From: Bilophila wadsworthia ATCC 49260
Lineage (GTDB): Bacteria; Desulfobacterota; Desulfovibrionia; Desulfovibrionales; Desulfovibrionaceae
NCBI RefSeq assembly: GCF_000701705.1
Contig: NZ_JNJP01000092.1
Coordinates: 1-13,523 of the forward strand
Direction: 5' to 3'
Length of the DNA: 13,523 nt
Below are positions 6,120-13,482 of the stretch, one piece after another. The position numbers and the translations under genes are program-made. Position 1 is the stretch's first letter. Every line of letters starts with the position of its first letter. A model generated the notes under the pieces. It did no database searches. It worked only from the letters and a program-made list of their open reading frames with translations, and had not been told where the DNA came from.

Positions 6120-6341
6120 ATGGACATTTTCGATCAGGCGCAGGAACTGGAACGGCTCGCACGCGAAACCGCCCTCCAGCGCGCCCGTTCTTCACAGTAC
6201 TGGGAAGGGCCGGAGTGGATCGACGGTCAGGCCTGCTGCCGTGAATGCGGCGAGCCCATTCCCCAGAAACGTCTGGAAGCCCTGCCCGGCGTCGGCCTGT
6301 GCCGCGCCTGCCAAGAAGAACGGGAACGTGAAGGCTTCTGA
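6120..6341 (+). CDS. Small DksA/TraR-type C4 zinc-finger protein
   Basis: A 73-residue protein with an acidic/basic helical N-terminus and a four-cysteine finger: Cys40-x2-Cys43, 17 residues, Cys61-x2-Cys64. This is the same CxxC-x17-CxxC spacing as in the DksA encoded at 11485. The EPIPQKRLEALPGVGLCRAC stretch is the typical DksA/TraR finger. It is about the size of phage/plasmid TraR proteins (about 70-75 residues), which bind RNA polymerase without ppGpp. It lacks the long coiled coil and the DxxDxA tip motif of DksA, so whether it enters the secondary channel is open. AGAGGA lies five nucleotides upstream of the ATG. No phage or plasmid genes surround it, so it may be a chromosomally domesticated member. 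Confidence 0.88.
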   Translation: MDIFDQAQELERLARETALQRARSSQYWEGPEWIDGQACCRECGEPIPQKRLEALPGVGLCRACQEEREREGF

Positions 6342-6357
6342 TTCCCGCACAACATCC

Positions 6358-6379
6358 GGGGGAGGGCCTCACCTCCCCC
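6358..6379 (+). terminator. Hairpin between the zinc-finger gene and the oligosaccharyltransferase gene
   Basis: GGGGGAGG (6358-6365) and CCTCCCCC (6372-6379) form an 8-bp GC stem with a GCCTCA loop, 17 nt after the zinc-finger stop codon, followed by only TT. It could be a leaky terminator that lowers expression of the downstream gene or sets separate transcription units. Confidence 0.45.
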
Positions 6380-6425
6380 TTACCCATTCCCGCGTCCGCG
6401 AACGCCGGTTTTTCCGGGATACGCC

Positions 6426-8885
6426 GTGACAATACCCCCGCCTCCCCAATCAAGAAACATCCCCCTCGGCCCCGTACCGCGCTGGCTCCTCGGCCTTCTG
6501 CTCGGCATAGCGACCTACGCCGTGGCCTTCCTGCTGCGCTTTCAGGAGTGGCCGTCGTGGCAGGATGTGGAATACCGCCTTGGTAATGAAATGCTCCTCG
6601 CCACGCACGACGCCTACCACTGGGTCGCCGGGGCTGAGGGGTTTGAATTCGGCGCCGGACATCCCATGTCCGAACTGCTCCGTATCCTCGCCCTGATTAC
6701 AGGCGCCGAGCCCGCGCAGGTCGCCTTCTGGCTGCCTCCGGTCATGGCCAGCCTCGTGGCTCTGCTCATCTTCCTGTGGGCGTGGGGCATGGGCAGCATG
6801 GAGGCCGGTTTCTGCGCCGGCATCCTCGCCTCGCTCTCGCCGGGCTTCCTTGCCCGTACCATGCTCGGCTATGCCGACACCGACCTCGTTACCCTGTTCC
6901 TGCCCCTGCTTATCGGGCTGGCCCCGGCTGTATGGGTCATGCATTTCCTCCGCCACCCGCTGGCCCTGCCGTTTCGTTGGTTCCAGCGCTGGACGAAACG
7001 CCCCATCCCCATTGCGCTGGACGCTCCGGGCCATCAGCCGTACGCGCCTATCTCGGCCTTCTGGGTGTTCGCCCTCAGCGCAAGCGGGCTGCTCGCCTGG
7101 TGGTCTCAGGAATGGCATTCCATGTTCCCGTACATCGTGCGCTATAATGTGGCCTTGATCGGCTGCATGGCGCTTCTACTGGCCCGCCCGGGCGAACGCC
7201 GCACGGCCCTGCTCGCAGGGCTCGCCTATGCCCTGCCCGCGCTCGGAGGCCCCACTGGAGCGATGTTCCCGCTCACGCTTCTCATCGCCATCATGGGCCG
7301 CGAACGCCAATTCGTGGCGCAGCTCCACCGCCCCGCCGTACTGGCGGCGTTCTGGCTGATGGCGGCAGCGCTGCTTGTCGATCTGAGCGTGTTGAGCACG
7401 ATGCTCCACCATGTGCAAGGCTACCTCAAGCGCGCCGGGGATGCCGTGGCTACGGGCACGCCCGATCCGCTGGTCTTCCCGTCCGTAGCCCAGTCGATCA
7501 TCGAGATCCAAGATCTCACACTGACCGAAATCTTGGTTTATTTCCATCCGTGGCAACCCATTGCTATCCTCGGGCTGCTCGGATTCCTGTTCGTGCTTTG
7601 CGCCCGTTCCGGGGCACTCTTCCTTGTGCCGCTGGCCTTGCTGGCCTTGCTCAGCACCAAGATGGGCGGACGGATGGTCATGTTCGGCGCGCCTATCGTC
7701 GCCATCGGGCTGACCCTGCCCGTGGACTGGCTGGCCTGCGCCCTCGGGGACGTCCGGGCGAAGACCACTCGCAAGGTGTTCTTCCTCGCCTGCCTCATAT
7801 TGGCCGGGCTCATCCTCCTTGTACCGAGCTGCCGGGAAACCATGATCGAGCTCTGGAACTCACTCGGATGGCTCCATTTCGTGATCATGGGGTGCCTTCT
7901 CGCCATGTTCGTCATCGGGCTCGGGCGCCAGCGGGGCTGGCGCCTGACCCGCACGCTTGACATGATCGGGCCGCACCTGCTCTACCGCTCGGCGGCGGTC
8001 ATCCTCATGCTCGCCATCGTGATCCCTCCGCTTGCGGATCTCGTACCCGCCATGACCCACGGCCCCATCCTCAACCGCCGCCACGCCGCCGGACTGCGCG
8101 AACTCCGCAAGGCCACCCCCGAAGACGCCATGATCTGGCATTGGTGGGACTGGGGATACGCGGCGCACCATTTTTCGCGGCGCGACACCATCGCCGACGG
8201 TGCGGAACACGGCGGGCCTTCGCTCTATCTTCCCGCAGCCGTCTATGCCACGGACGATCCGCGTTTCGCCCGCCAGATCATCAAATATACCGCTGCAAAA
8301 GGGAATGTTCCCGGCAACGTGTTCAAAGGTTTGACGGCGTCTCAGGCCGCGGACATGATCACATGGCTGAACAACCCAAACAACCCGCTCATTCAGGCCG
8401 ACGGCAAGCAGTATCTTGTGCTCAGCTTCGACATGCTGGATCTCGGCTTCTGGATTTCCACCTTCGGAAGCTGGAACTTCCTGTCCAAGGAAGGCCGGGG
8501 CTACGCCATCAGCATCGTCCCGCAGGCGCTTTCCTACCGTCTCGATAAGGGGGAGGTGGTGATGAAGGGGAGCAACATCAATGTCCCCGCCGCCAGTATC
8601 GACGTCTTTTCCGACGGGCAGCTCGATCACCGTGACTACGTGACGCCGCCCGAGTACCTGCCCGACAACGCCGCCATCAAGGCATGGAAGGAAGACATGG
8701 AGCGCCGCCGCAACGTACACTTCATGTTCAACCGCGTGACCGGAGAAAAGCTCGTCATCGACGACCGCATGTACAACACCCTTATGGTGCAGCTTCTTAT
8801 CTGCGATCCCGGCGATCCGCGCTTCGCTCCCTATTTCCGGCTCATCTTTGACAACGTCTTCTGCCGTGTTTACGAAGTGTTATAG
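6426..8885 (+). CDS. STT3/PglB-type oligosaccharyltransferase
   Basis: An 819-residue integral membrane enzyme expected to transfer a lipid-linked oligosaccharide to Asn of N-x-S/T sequons on the periplasmic side. The N-terminal two-thirds holds a dozen or so hydrophobic segments, and residues from about 545 form the soluble C-terminal domain. Catalytic features are ATHDAYHW with Asp62 in the first external loop, GYADTDLVTLFLP (149-160) with the Asp151/Asp153 pair, SIIEIQD with Glu360 (the position of the loop-5 glutamate), and WHWWDWGY with the sequon-binding WWDWG at 573-577 (WWDYG in most relatives). Start: the GTG at 6426 is the first usable codon before the first membrane helix; its ribosome-binding site is weak (GGGAT), suggesting low translation. 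It is longer than Campylobacter PglB (about 713). No glycan-assembly genes are adjacent. Confidence 0.9.
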   Translation: MTIPPPPQSRNIPLGPVPRWLLGLLLGIATYAVAFLLRFQEWPSWQDVEYRLGNEMLLATHDAYHWVAGAEGFEFGAGHPMSELLRILALITGAEPAQVAFWLPPVMASLVALLIFLWAWGMGSMEAGFCAGILASLSPGFLARTMLGYADTDLVTLFLPLLIGLAPAVWVMHFLRHPLALPFRWFQRWTKRPIPIALDAPGHQPYAPISAFWVFALSASGLLAWWSQEWHSMFPYIVRYNVALIGCMALLLARPGERRTALLAGLAYALPALGGPTGAMFPLTLLIAIMGRERQFVAQLHRPAVLAAFWLMAAALLVDLSVLSTMLHHVQGYLKRAGDAVATGTPDPLVFPSVAQSIIEIQDLTLTEILVYFHPWQPIAILGLLGFLFVLCARSGALFLVPLALLALLSTKMGGRMVMFGAPIVAIGLTLPVDWLACALGDVRAKTTRKVFFLACLILAGLILLVPSCRETMIELWNSLGWLHFVIMGCLLAMFVIGLGRQRGWRLTRTLDMIGPHLLYRSAAVILMLAIVIPPLADLVPAMTHGPILNRRHAAGLRELRKATPEDAMIWHWWDWGYAAHHFSRRDTIADGAEHGGPSLYLPAAVYATDDPRFARQIIKYTAAKGNVPGNVFKGLTASQAADMITWLNNPNNPLIQADGKQYLVLSFDMLDLGFWISTFGSWNFLSKEGRGYAISIVPQALSYRLDKGEVVMKGSNINVPAASIDVFSDGQLDHRDYVTPPEYLPDNAAIKAWKEDMERRRNVHFMFNRVTGEKLVIDDRMYNTLMVQLLICDPGDPRFAPYFRLIFDNVFCRVYEVL

Positions 8886-8897
8886 AAAAGCAAAAAC

Positions 8898-8925
8898 GTG
8901 GGCCCCTTCCGAAGGGGGCCATTTT
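8898..8925 (+). terminator. Intrinsic terminator after the oligosaccharyltransferase gene
   Basis: TGGGCCCCTT-CCG-AAGGGGGCCA forms a GC-rich stem with one G-G mismatch and a three-base loop, followed directly by TTTTA, 12 nt after the stop codon. This is a good Rho-independent terminator for the plus-strand gene. Confidence 0.7.
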
Positions 8926-8972
8926 ATGACAGAAAAGCCTTCCCCAATACGGGGAAGGCTTTTCTGTCATAA
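8924..8972. repeat. Perfect 22-bp inverted repeat between convergent genes
   Basis: Positions 8924-8945 are exactly complementary to 8951-8972 around an AATAC loop. It overlaps the TTTT tail of the preceding terminator, and neither flank has a strong T run. It sits between convergent genes, so it may stop or stabilise transcripts from both sides. Confidence 0.7.
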
Positions 8973-9003
8973 TAACATCTTTGAAAGAGGAGCGGATGGG
9001 GTT

Positions 9004-9070
9004 TGGGGAAGGAGAGGAGAAAGCGTGGGGCGCCCCCCCTTTCTCCAGAAAAGCTTCCTCCCTTTCCCCC
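9004..9070 (-). terminator. Polypurine stem-loop terminator of the glutamine synthetase gene
   Basis: Read in the minus sense, a GGGGGAAAGGGAGGAAGC run starts 8 nt after the stop codon. It can pair at long range with the CCTCTCCTTCCCC end at 9004-9017 (reverse strand). Inside, GGAGAAAG (9016-9023) and CTTTCTCC (9039-9046) pair around a GGGGCGCCCC core. It has the same sequence style as the elements at 1-40 and 13483-13523. Confidence 0.6.
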
Positions 9071-9078
9071 ATTTTCCC

Positions 9079-11259
9079 CTACTTCACAAACAGCATCTCC
9101 TGATAGCTCGGGAGAGGCCACAGATCTTCGGGAACGATCGTCTCGAGATGATCGGCAAGGGTGCGGATGGCATTCATGGCCGGAATGACCACAGTGCACT
9201 TGTGATGCGCTTCCTGCACAGGATCTTCAATCTTCATGTCCACATTGTTTTCGAGGTGCTCAAGCCCCTCGCGGAGTTTGCGCAGGGTGTCGTCGATGTC
9301 GTCGAGCAACACGGTGTCGGGTTCGCGGTTCAAGGCGCGCATGTCGAGGCAGGCACGGAGCAATTCCTGCTGGAAACGCAGCCCGGCGGGGTAGATGATG
9401 GTCCGGCCCATACGGATGACGAGGTTCGCTTCGGCGCGGATCGTCTTGCAGTACTGTTCGATATAGATTTCCTGACGTGCCTTGAGCTCCTGACGCGACA
9501 GCACGTTATACCGGCTGTAGAGATCCACCACATCGGGGCTGGTGTACACCATCAGGGCTTCGGGCGTGGTCCGGTAGTTGGGCAGGCCGCGCCGCTCCGC
9601 TTCCTGGTGCCAGATTTCGGAATAGCCGTCGCCGTTGAAGATGACCGCGCTGTGCTCCTCCACAATCTCCTGGATGAGCTTGCCCACGGCGGCGTGGAGC
9701 TTTTCGGGATCGCCGCCGGAGAGCTTTTCGAGGCGGGTGGCGGCATAGTCCAAGGAGTCGGACATGATGGTGTTCAGAGCCGTCTGAGAGGCCGAGGCGG
9801 GCATACTGGAGCCGAGCGCGCGGAACTCGAAGCGGTTGCCGGTAAACGCGAAGGGGCTCGTACGGTTGCGGTCGCCGGGATCGGCGGGCAGAGGCGGCAG
9901 CGTATCCACACCCACGTTCATCAGGCGCTTGCCCTTGGAGCCGCGAACCTGACCGACGCGGAACTGTTCCAGAATATCGGTGAGCTGATCCCCGAGGAAC
10001 ATGGACATGATGGCCGGCGGCGCTTCGTTGGCACCGAGGCGGTGATCGTTGGACGCGGCGGCGACGGTGGCGCGGAGCAGCCCCCCGTACTTGTGCAGGC
10101 CACGGATCGCGGCAACGAGGAACACGAGGAACATCGCGTTCTCATGCGGCGTCTCGCCTGGTTCGAAAAGGGTGCCGACTTCGGCGTTGCCGATGGAATA
10201 ATTGAGGTGCTTGCCCGAACCGTTGATGCCGCTGAACGGCTTCTCGTGCAGGAGGCAGTGAAGGCCGTGCCTCTTGGCGACTTTCTTCAGCACGGTCATC
10301 ATGAGCTGGTTGTGGTCGATGGCGAGGTTGGCCGTTTCGAACACCGGGGCGATCTCGTACTGGCTCGGAGCCACTTCGTTATGGTGCGTGCGGACCGGAA
10401 CGCCGAGCTTGTAGAGTTCGCGCTCGGCCTCCGTGATGCAGCTCATGACGCGGCGGGGCATGACGCCGTAGTACTGATCTTCAAATTCCTGCCCCTTGGC
10501 CGGTTTCGCGCCGAACAGCGTACGCCCGGCGGTGAGCAGATCGGGACGGCCGAACACGAAGTTCCGGTCGATGAGGAAAAATTCCTGCTCCAGCCCGGAG
10601 TACGAAATGATGGGCAGGGAGGTCTTCTTGCCGAACAGCTTGAGGATACGGCTGGCCTGCTTGTTGAGGGCCTGATTGGAGCGCAGGAGCGGGGTCTTGC
10701 GGTCAAGCGCCACGCCCGTCCACGACAGGAAGGCCGTGGGGATGCACAGCACGATGCCGCTGCTGTTTTCCATAAGGTAGGCCGGGCTGGTCACGTCCCA
10801 CGCGGTATAGCCGCGCGCCTCGAAGGTGCTGCGCAGGCCGCCGGAAGGGAAGCTTGAGCCGTCGGCTTCGCCCTGGCTCAGCATCTTGCCGCTGAATTCC
10901 GTGATCACGCCGCCGTTGCCGTCGGGCGAGAGGAAACCATCGTGCTTTTCGGCGGAATGGCCCGTCAGGGGATAAAATACGTGCGTGAAGTGGGTAGCGC
11001 CCTTCTCGATGGCCCAATCCTTCATGGTGGAAGCCACGATGTCCGCCAGCGAAGGATCGAGTTGGACCCCCTGCTCGATGGTCTTGCGCAGGGACTTGTA
11101 GACGATCCGGGGCAAGCGTTCCTTCATCACCTTGTCGCTGAAAACGTTGCTTCCGTAGATTTCAGTCGGCTTGGTGTCGGCATAGTTCAGGGGGGCGAGA
11201 TCCGGTTTGTAGCTGGTAATGGCTCTAATGGCATTGCTGCGGGCGTTGCTTCCGCTCAT
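9079..11259 (-). CDS. glnN: Glutamine synthetase type III
   Basis: ATP-dependent amidation of glutamate to glutamine, the main ammonium-assimilation step. The 726 residues and motifs mark the large GSIII class rather than the roughly 470-residue GSI. The N-terminal beta-grasp region has KGATHFTHVFYPLTGHSAEK (86-105) and SSFPSGGLRSTFEARGYTAWD (135-155). The catalytic domain has GLEQEFFLI (222-230) with metal-binding Glu224/Glu226, THHNEVAPSQYEIAPVFE (291-308) and HEKPFSGINGSGKHLNYS (338-355). A long helical C-terminus follows. The ATG at 11257-11259 is chosen for AAGGAG nine nucleotides upstream; an extension to 11316 would add 19 unconserved residues. GSIII lacks the GSI adenylylation site, so control is probably transcriptional. 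The 225-bp gap to dksA must hold its promoter, but I could not pick one with confidence. Confidence 0.96.
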   Translation of the reverse strand: MSGSNARSNAIRAITSYKPDLAPLNYADTKPTEIYGSNVFSDKVMKERLPRIVYKSLRKTIEQGVQLDPSLADIVASTMKDWAIEKGATHFTHVFYPLTGHSAEKHDGFLSPDGNGGVITEFSGKMLSQGEADGSSFPSGGLRSTFEARGYTAWDVTSPAYLMENSSGIVLCIPTAFLSWTGVALDRKTPLLRSNQALNKQASRILKLFGKKTSLPIISYSGLEQEFFLIDRNFVFGRPDLLTAGRTLFGAKPAKGQEFEDQYYGVMPRRVMSCITEAERELYKLGVPVRTHHNEVAPSQYEIAPVFETANLAIDHNQLMMTVLKKVAKRHGLHCLLHEKPFSGINGSGKHLNYSIGNAEVGTLFEPGETPHENAMFLVFLVAAIRGLHKYGGLLRATVAAASNDHRLGANEAPPAIMSMFLGDQLTDILEQFRVGQVRGSKGKRLMNVGVDTLPPLPADPGDRNRTSPFAFTGNRFEFRALGSSMPASASQTALNTIMSDSLDYAATRLEKLSGGDPEKLHAAVGKLIQEIVEEHSAVIFNGDGYSEIWHQEAERRGLPNYRTTPEALMVYTSPDVVDLYSRYNVLSRQELKARQEIYIEQYCKTIRAEANLVIRMGRTIIYPAGLRFQQELLRACLDMRALNREPDTVLLDDIDDTLRKLREGLEHLENNVDMKIEDPVQEAHHKCTVVIPAMNAIRTLADHLETIVPEDLWPLPSYQEMLFVK

Positions 11260-11390
11260 GCGTCTGTACTCCTTGGGGGGATTGCTGTTTCGACGGAATG
11301 GGTGTTTATACTCCAACTGGCCGGTGAACGGAAGGGGCGAAAGAGGCCTTTTCCTTGCGTGATTGTTTCTGAAAAAGGATCTTGCCCCTC

Positions 11391-11419
11391 TTTACGAGCC
11401 TAGTGTTCTCAGGTATATG
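11391..11419 (+). promoter_or_regulatory. Putative sigma-70 promoter of dksA
   Basis: TTTACG (11391-11396), a 17-nt spacer and TATATG (11414-11419), predicting a start near 11426 and a leader of about 60 nt. The -10 hexamer and spacing equal those of the argD promoter. Just upstream, AAAGAGG (11340-11346) is complementary to CCTCTTT (11387-11393), enclosing a CCTTTT/AAAAGG pair, a structure that could serve the divergent glnN leader. Confidence 0.5.
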
Positions 11420-11484
11420 AAGGAACTCTACACAAGCTTGATGCGGTTCAGCCCGCATCGTGAAGACTGCCAGGAGGTAGTTTC

Positions 11485-11847
11485 TTGGAACAGAAGGACA
11501 TCGAATATTTTCGTACGCTCCTCAACAATATGCTTGAAGAGGCGCAGCACAAGGGAGATTCCACGCTGGAGGACCTCACCGACAGCAACGAGCTCTTCGC
11601 TGATCCTGCCGACCGTGCGTCCGCCGAATCGGATCGCGCTTTCACACTGCGCATCCGTGACCGCGAACGCCGCCTGATCCGCAAGATCCAAGCCGCCATC
11701 CAGCGGCTGGACGAAGGGACCTACGGCATCTGCGAAGACTGCGGTGAAGATATCAGCATTCCCCGTCTCAAGGCCCGTCCCGTGACCAAGCTTTGCATCA
11801 ACTGCAAGGCCCGTCAGGAAGAAGGGGAAAATATTCGGGGCGAGTAA
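11485..11847 (+). CDS. dksA: RNA polymerase-binding transcription factor DksA
   Basis: Binds the secondary channel of RNA polymerase and, with ppGpp, represses rRNA promoters and activates amino-acid biosynthesis promoters. The 120-residue protein has the full design: an N-terminal helix, a coiled-coil hairpin with the tip motif DPADRA (DxxDxA, residues 40-45), a returning helix rich in Arg/Glu (about 48-77), and the C4 finger Cys83-x2-Cys86, 17 residues, Cys104-x2-Cys107. It is somewhat shorter than E. coli DksA (151). The start is TTG (11485-11487), supported by a perfect AGGAGG at 11472-11477 seven nucleotides upstream and by family alignment; no ATG is available at a sensible place. It is bounded by its own promoter and a strong terminator, so it appears monocistronic. 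Confidence 0.94.
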   Translation: MEQKDIEYFRTLLNNMLEEAQHKGDSTLEDLTDSNELFADPADRASAESDRAFTLRIRDRERRLIRKIQAAIQRLDEGTYGICEDCGEDISIPRLKARPVTKLCINCKARQEEGENIRGE

Positions 11848-11853
11848 TTCTAC

Positions 11854-11890
11854 AGCCCGCCAAAGTTCGCGCTTTGGCGGGCTCTTTCTC
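11854..11890 (+). terminator. Intrinsic terminator of dksA
   Basis: AGCCCGCCAAAG (11854-11865) and CTTTGGCGGGCT (11872-11883) form a perfect 12-bp stem with a TTCGCG loop, followed by CTTTCTC. It begins 6 nt after the dksA stop codon and separates dksA from the NFACT gene 42 nt further on. Confidence 0.9.
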
Positions 11891-11931
11891 ATCGGCGGGC
11901 CCGCCCGTCTCCCAAACTCACGAGGCTTTGC

Positions 11932-13473
11932 ATGGACTGCCATGTGTTCCGTCGCCTGTGCGACGAGCTTGCGCCTGCGCTCATGGGTTGCCGGATCGAA
12001 AAAATCCACCGCCCGGCCAAGGATGTGACCCTGTTCACGCTCTACGGCACAGGCGGCAAACGTTTCCTGTTTCTTCGCGCGGGCCGCAAGGCTCCCTTCC
12101 TTTTCCTTTCGACGCACAAAATCCCCGTCGGCAGCGCACCGCCGGCCGATATCATGCGGCTGCGCAAATACCTTGCGGATCGCCGGATCATCGACGTGCT
12201 GCCCGACTGGGTGGGGCGCCGCCTTTACCTTCATGTCAACGCCGATACCGAATGCTGGCTTACGCTCGATCTGCGGGAAGGCCCCTCGTTGCTTTTCGAC
12301 GCGCCGCCTGAGCCTGAAATTCCGGCATGGCCCGATCCCGCGCACTGGGCCGAAGCCTGTGAAGGCGACGGCTGGCGGAACTGGCCGGTCATCACGCCGC
12401 CCTTGCGCCGTACCCTCCCTTTGCTCCCGCCCGACGAACAAGCCGCCCTGCTCCTCGATCTGGAGGCCGGAGGCGGAGATCTTTTCCTTTACGAGAACGC
12501 CGCCGGGGAACGCGAGCTTTCCGCATGGCCCCTGCCGCCCGAACGACGCCGCGACGCCGACGGCACGCCGCGTGAGGAACTGGTGGTCGAGGATGCCATC
12601 CGGGCGTGCGCAGCAGCCGGGGAAGCGCAAGTCCTGCGCGGCATCGCGGCCCTCTCTCGGGCCGAAGCGGCCAAACCCCATCAGGCCGAGGCCAACCGCC
12701 TGCGCAAACTCCTGCTCAAGCTGGAGAGCGAAAAAAAACGCCTCAGCGACATGGTTGCGGCACAGGATGCCGCCCGCCTGCTCCAATCGCAGCTTTACCG
12801 TTTTTCTGCGGAGGAAAAACACGCCTCCGTCACGCTGGACGGGGCCGGAGGGCCTGTCGATCTTGCCCTCGATCCCCGCCTCACCGTCCGTGAAAACATG
12901 GCGTCGCTGTTCCACAAGGCCAGCCGGGGCAAGCGAGGCCTTTCCATGCTTGAAGGCCGCTTTGCCGCCGTACAGGCCGATCTGGCCCGTGCGGAGCAAG
13001 CCGGGCTCATGGCACAAGCCGCGACGTCCGCGCCGACGCCCGCCAACGCACCCTCTCCCGCCGCGCCGCAGTTCCGCGCTCCGGAATTGCCCAAGAACGT
13101 ACAGCCGTTCCGCAGCAGCGACGGCTTCCTGCTCCTTCGGGGCCGCGACGCCAAGGGGAACGCCCAGCTTCTCAAGCTGGCAGCCCCGCACGATCTCTGG
13201 ATGCATACCGGCGGTGGGCCGGGCGCGCACATCCTGATCCGCCGGGATCACGCCGCGCAGGAAATTCCCTCCCGGACCATTTCCGAAGCCGCCATCCTTT
13301 CCGTGTTCAAGAGCTGGCGCAAGGACGAAACGCAGGTGGACGTCATCGCCGCGCTCGCCAAGTTCGTCCATCCCATACGCGGCGCGAAGCCCGGGACCGT
13401 CCGCATCGACCGTATGGAGCCCGCCATCATCGTCACGCCTGACCCTTCGCTGGAGGAAAAATTGGCGTTGTAA
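11932..13473 (+). CDS. rqcH: NFACT-family protein, RqcH/Rqc2 homologue (former 'fibronectin-binding protein')
   Basis: RqcH binds obstructed 50S subunits carrying peptidyl-tRNA and recruits tRNA-Ala to add an alanine tail that marks the stalled peptide for degradation. The 513-residue protein has the expected order: NFACT-N (about 1-225, with the MRLRKYLADRRI stretch), a helical/coiled-coil middle rich in Glu/Arg/Lys (about 240-360), an Ala/Pro linker (about 362-382) and NFACT-R/DUF814 (about 385-510) with HDLWMHTGGGPGAHILIRR and FVHPIRGAKPGTVRIDR...VTPD. It is shorter than B. subtilis RqcH (about 570). The region of the tRNA-binding 'DR' pair reads VGRRLY here, so the Asp seems missing. The ATG at 11932 has CGAGG seven nucleotides upstream. 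It sits right behind the dksA terminator, and I see no separate promoter in the 41 nt between, so transcription may depend on read-through. Confidence 0.9.
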   Translation: MDCHVFRRLCDELAPALMGCRIEKIHRPAKDVTLFTLYGTGGKRFLFLRAGRKAPFLFLSTHKIPVGSAPPADIMRLRKYLADRRIIDVLPDWVGRRLYLHVNADTECWLTLDLREGPSLLFDAPPEPEIPAWPDPAHWAEACEGDGWRNWPVITPPLRRTLPLLPPDEQAALLLDLEAGGGDLFLYENAAGERELSAWPLPPERRRDADGTPREELVVEDAIRACAAAGEAQVLRGIAALSRAEAAKPHQAEANRLRKLLLKLESEKKRLSDMVAAQDAARLLQSQLYRFSAEEKHASVTLDGAGGPVDLALDPRLTVRENMASLFHKASRGKRGLSMLEGRFAAVQADLARAEQAGLMAQAATSAPTPANAPSPAAPQFRAPELPKNVQPFRSSDGFLLLRGRDAKGNAQLLKLAAPHDLWMHTGGGPGAHILIRRDHAAQEIPSRTISEAAILSVFKSWRKDETQVDVIAALAKFVHPIRGAKPGTVRIDRMEPAIIVTPDPSLEEKLAL

Positions 13474-13482
13474 AGAAAATCG

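Noticed and set aside
8848..10857. A 669-codon open frame on the plus strand opposite glnN
   Set aside because: It lies antisense to a well-conserved glutamine synthetase and its composition is the usual mirror of GC-rich codon use. No domain or ribosome-binding site was seen.
11295..11325. glnA-type glutamine riboswitch in front of glnN
   Set aside because: The leader contains CGTTCACC and GGAGTA in the right order on the minus strand, but the required stem and the GGAAGUAGG core are not formed.
11428..13371. A 647-codon minus-strand open frame opposite dksA and the NFACT gene
   Set aside because: It overlaps two genes with clear family motifs and has no recognisable domain; mirror of GC-rich codon bias. 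The long minus-strand frames opposite argD (4130-5491) and mogA (1625-2695) were rejected for the same reason.
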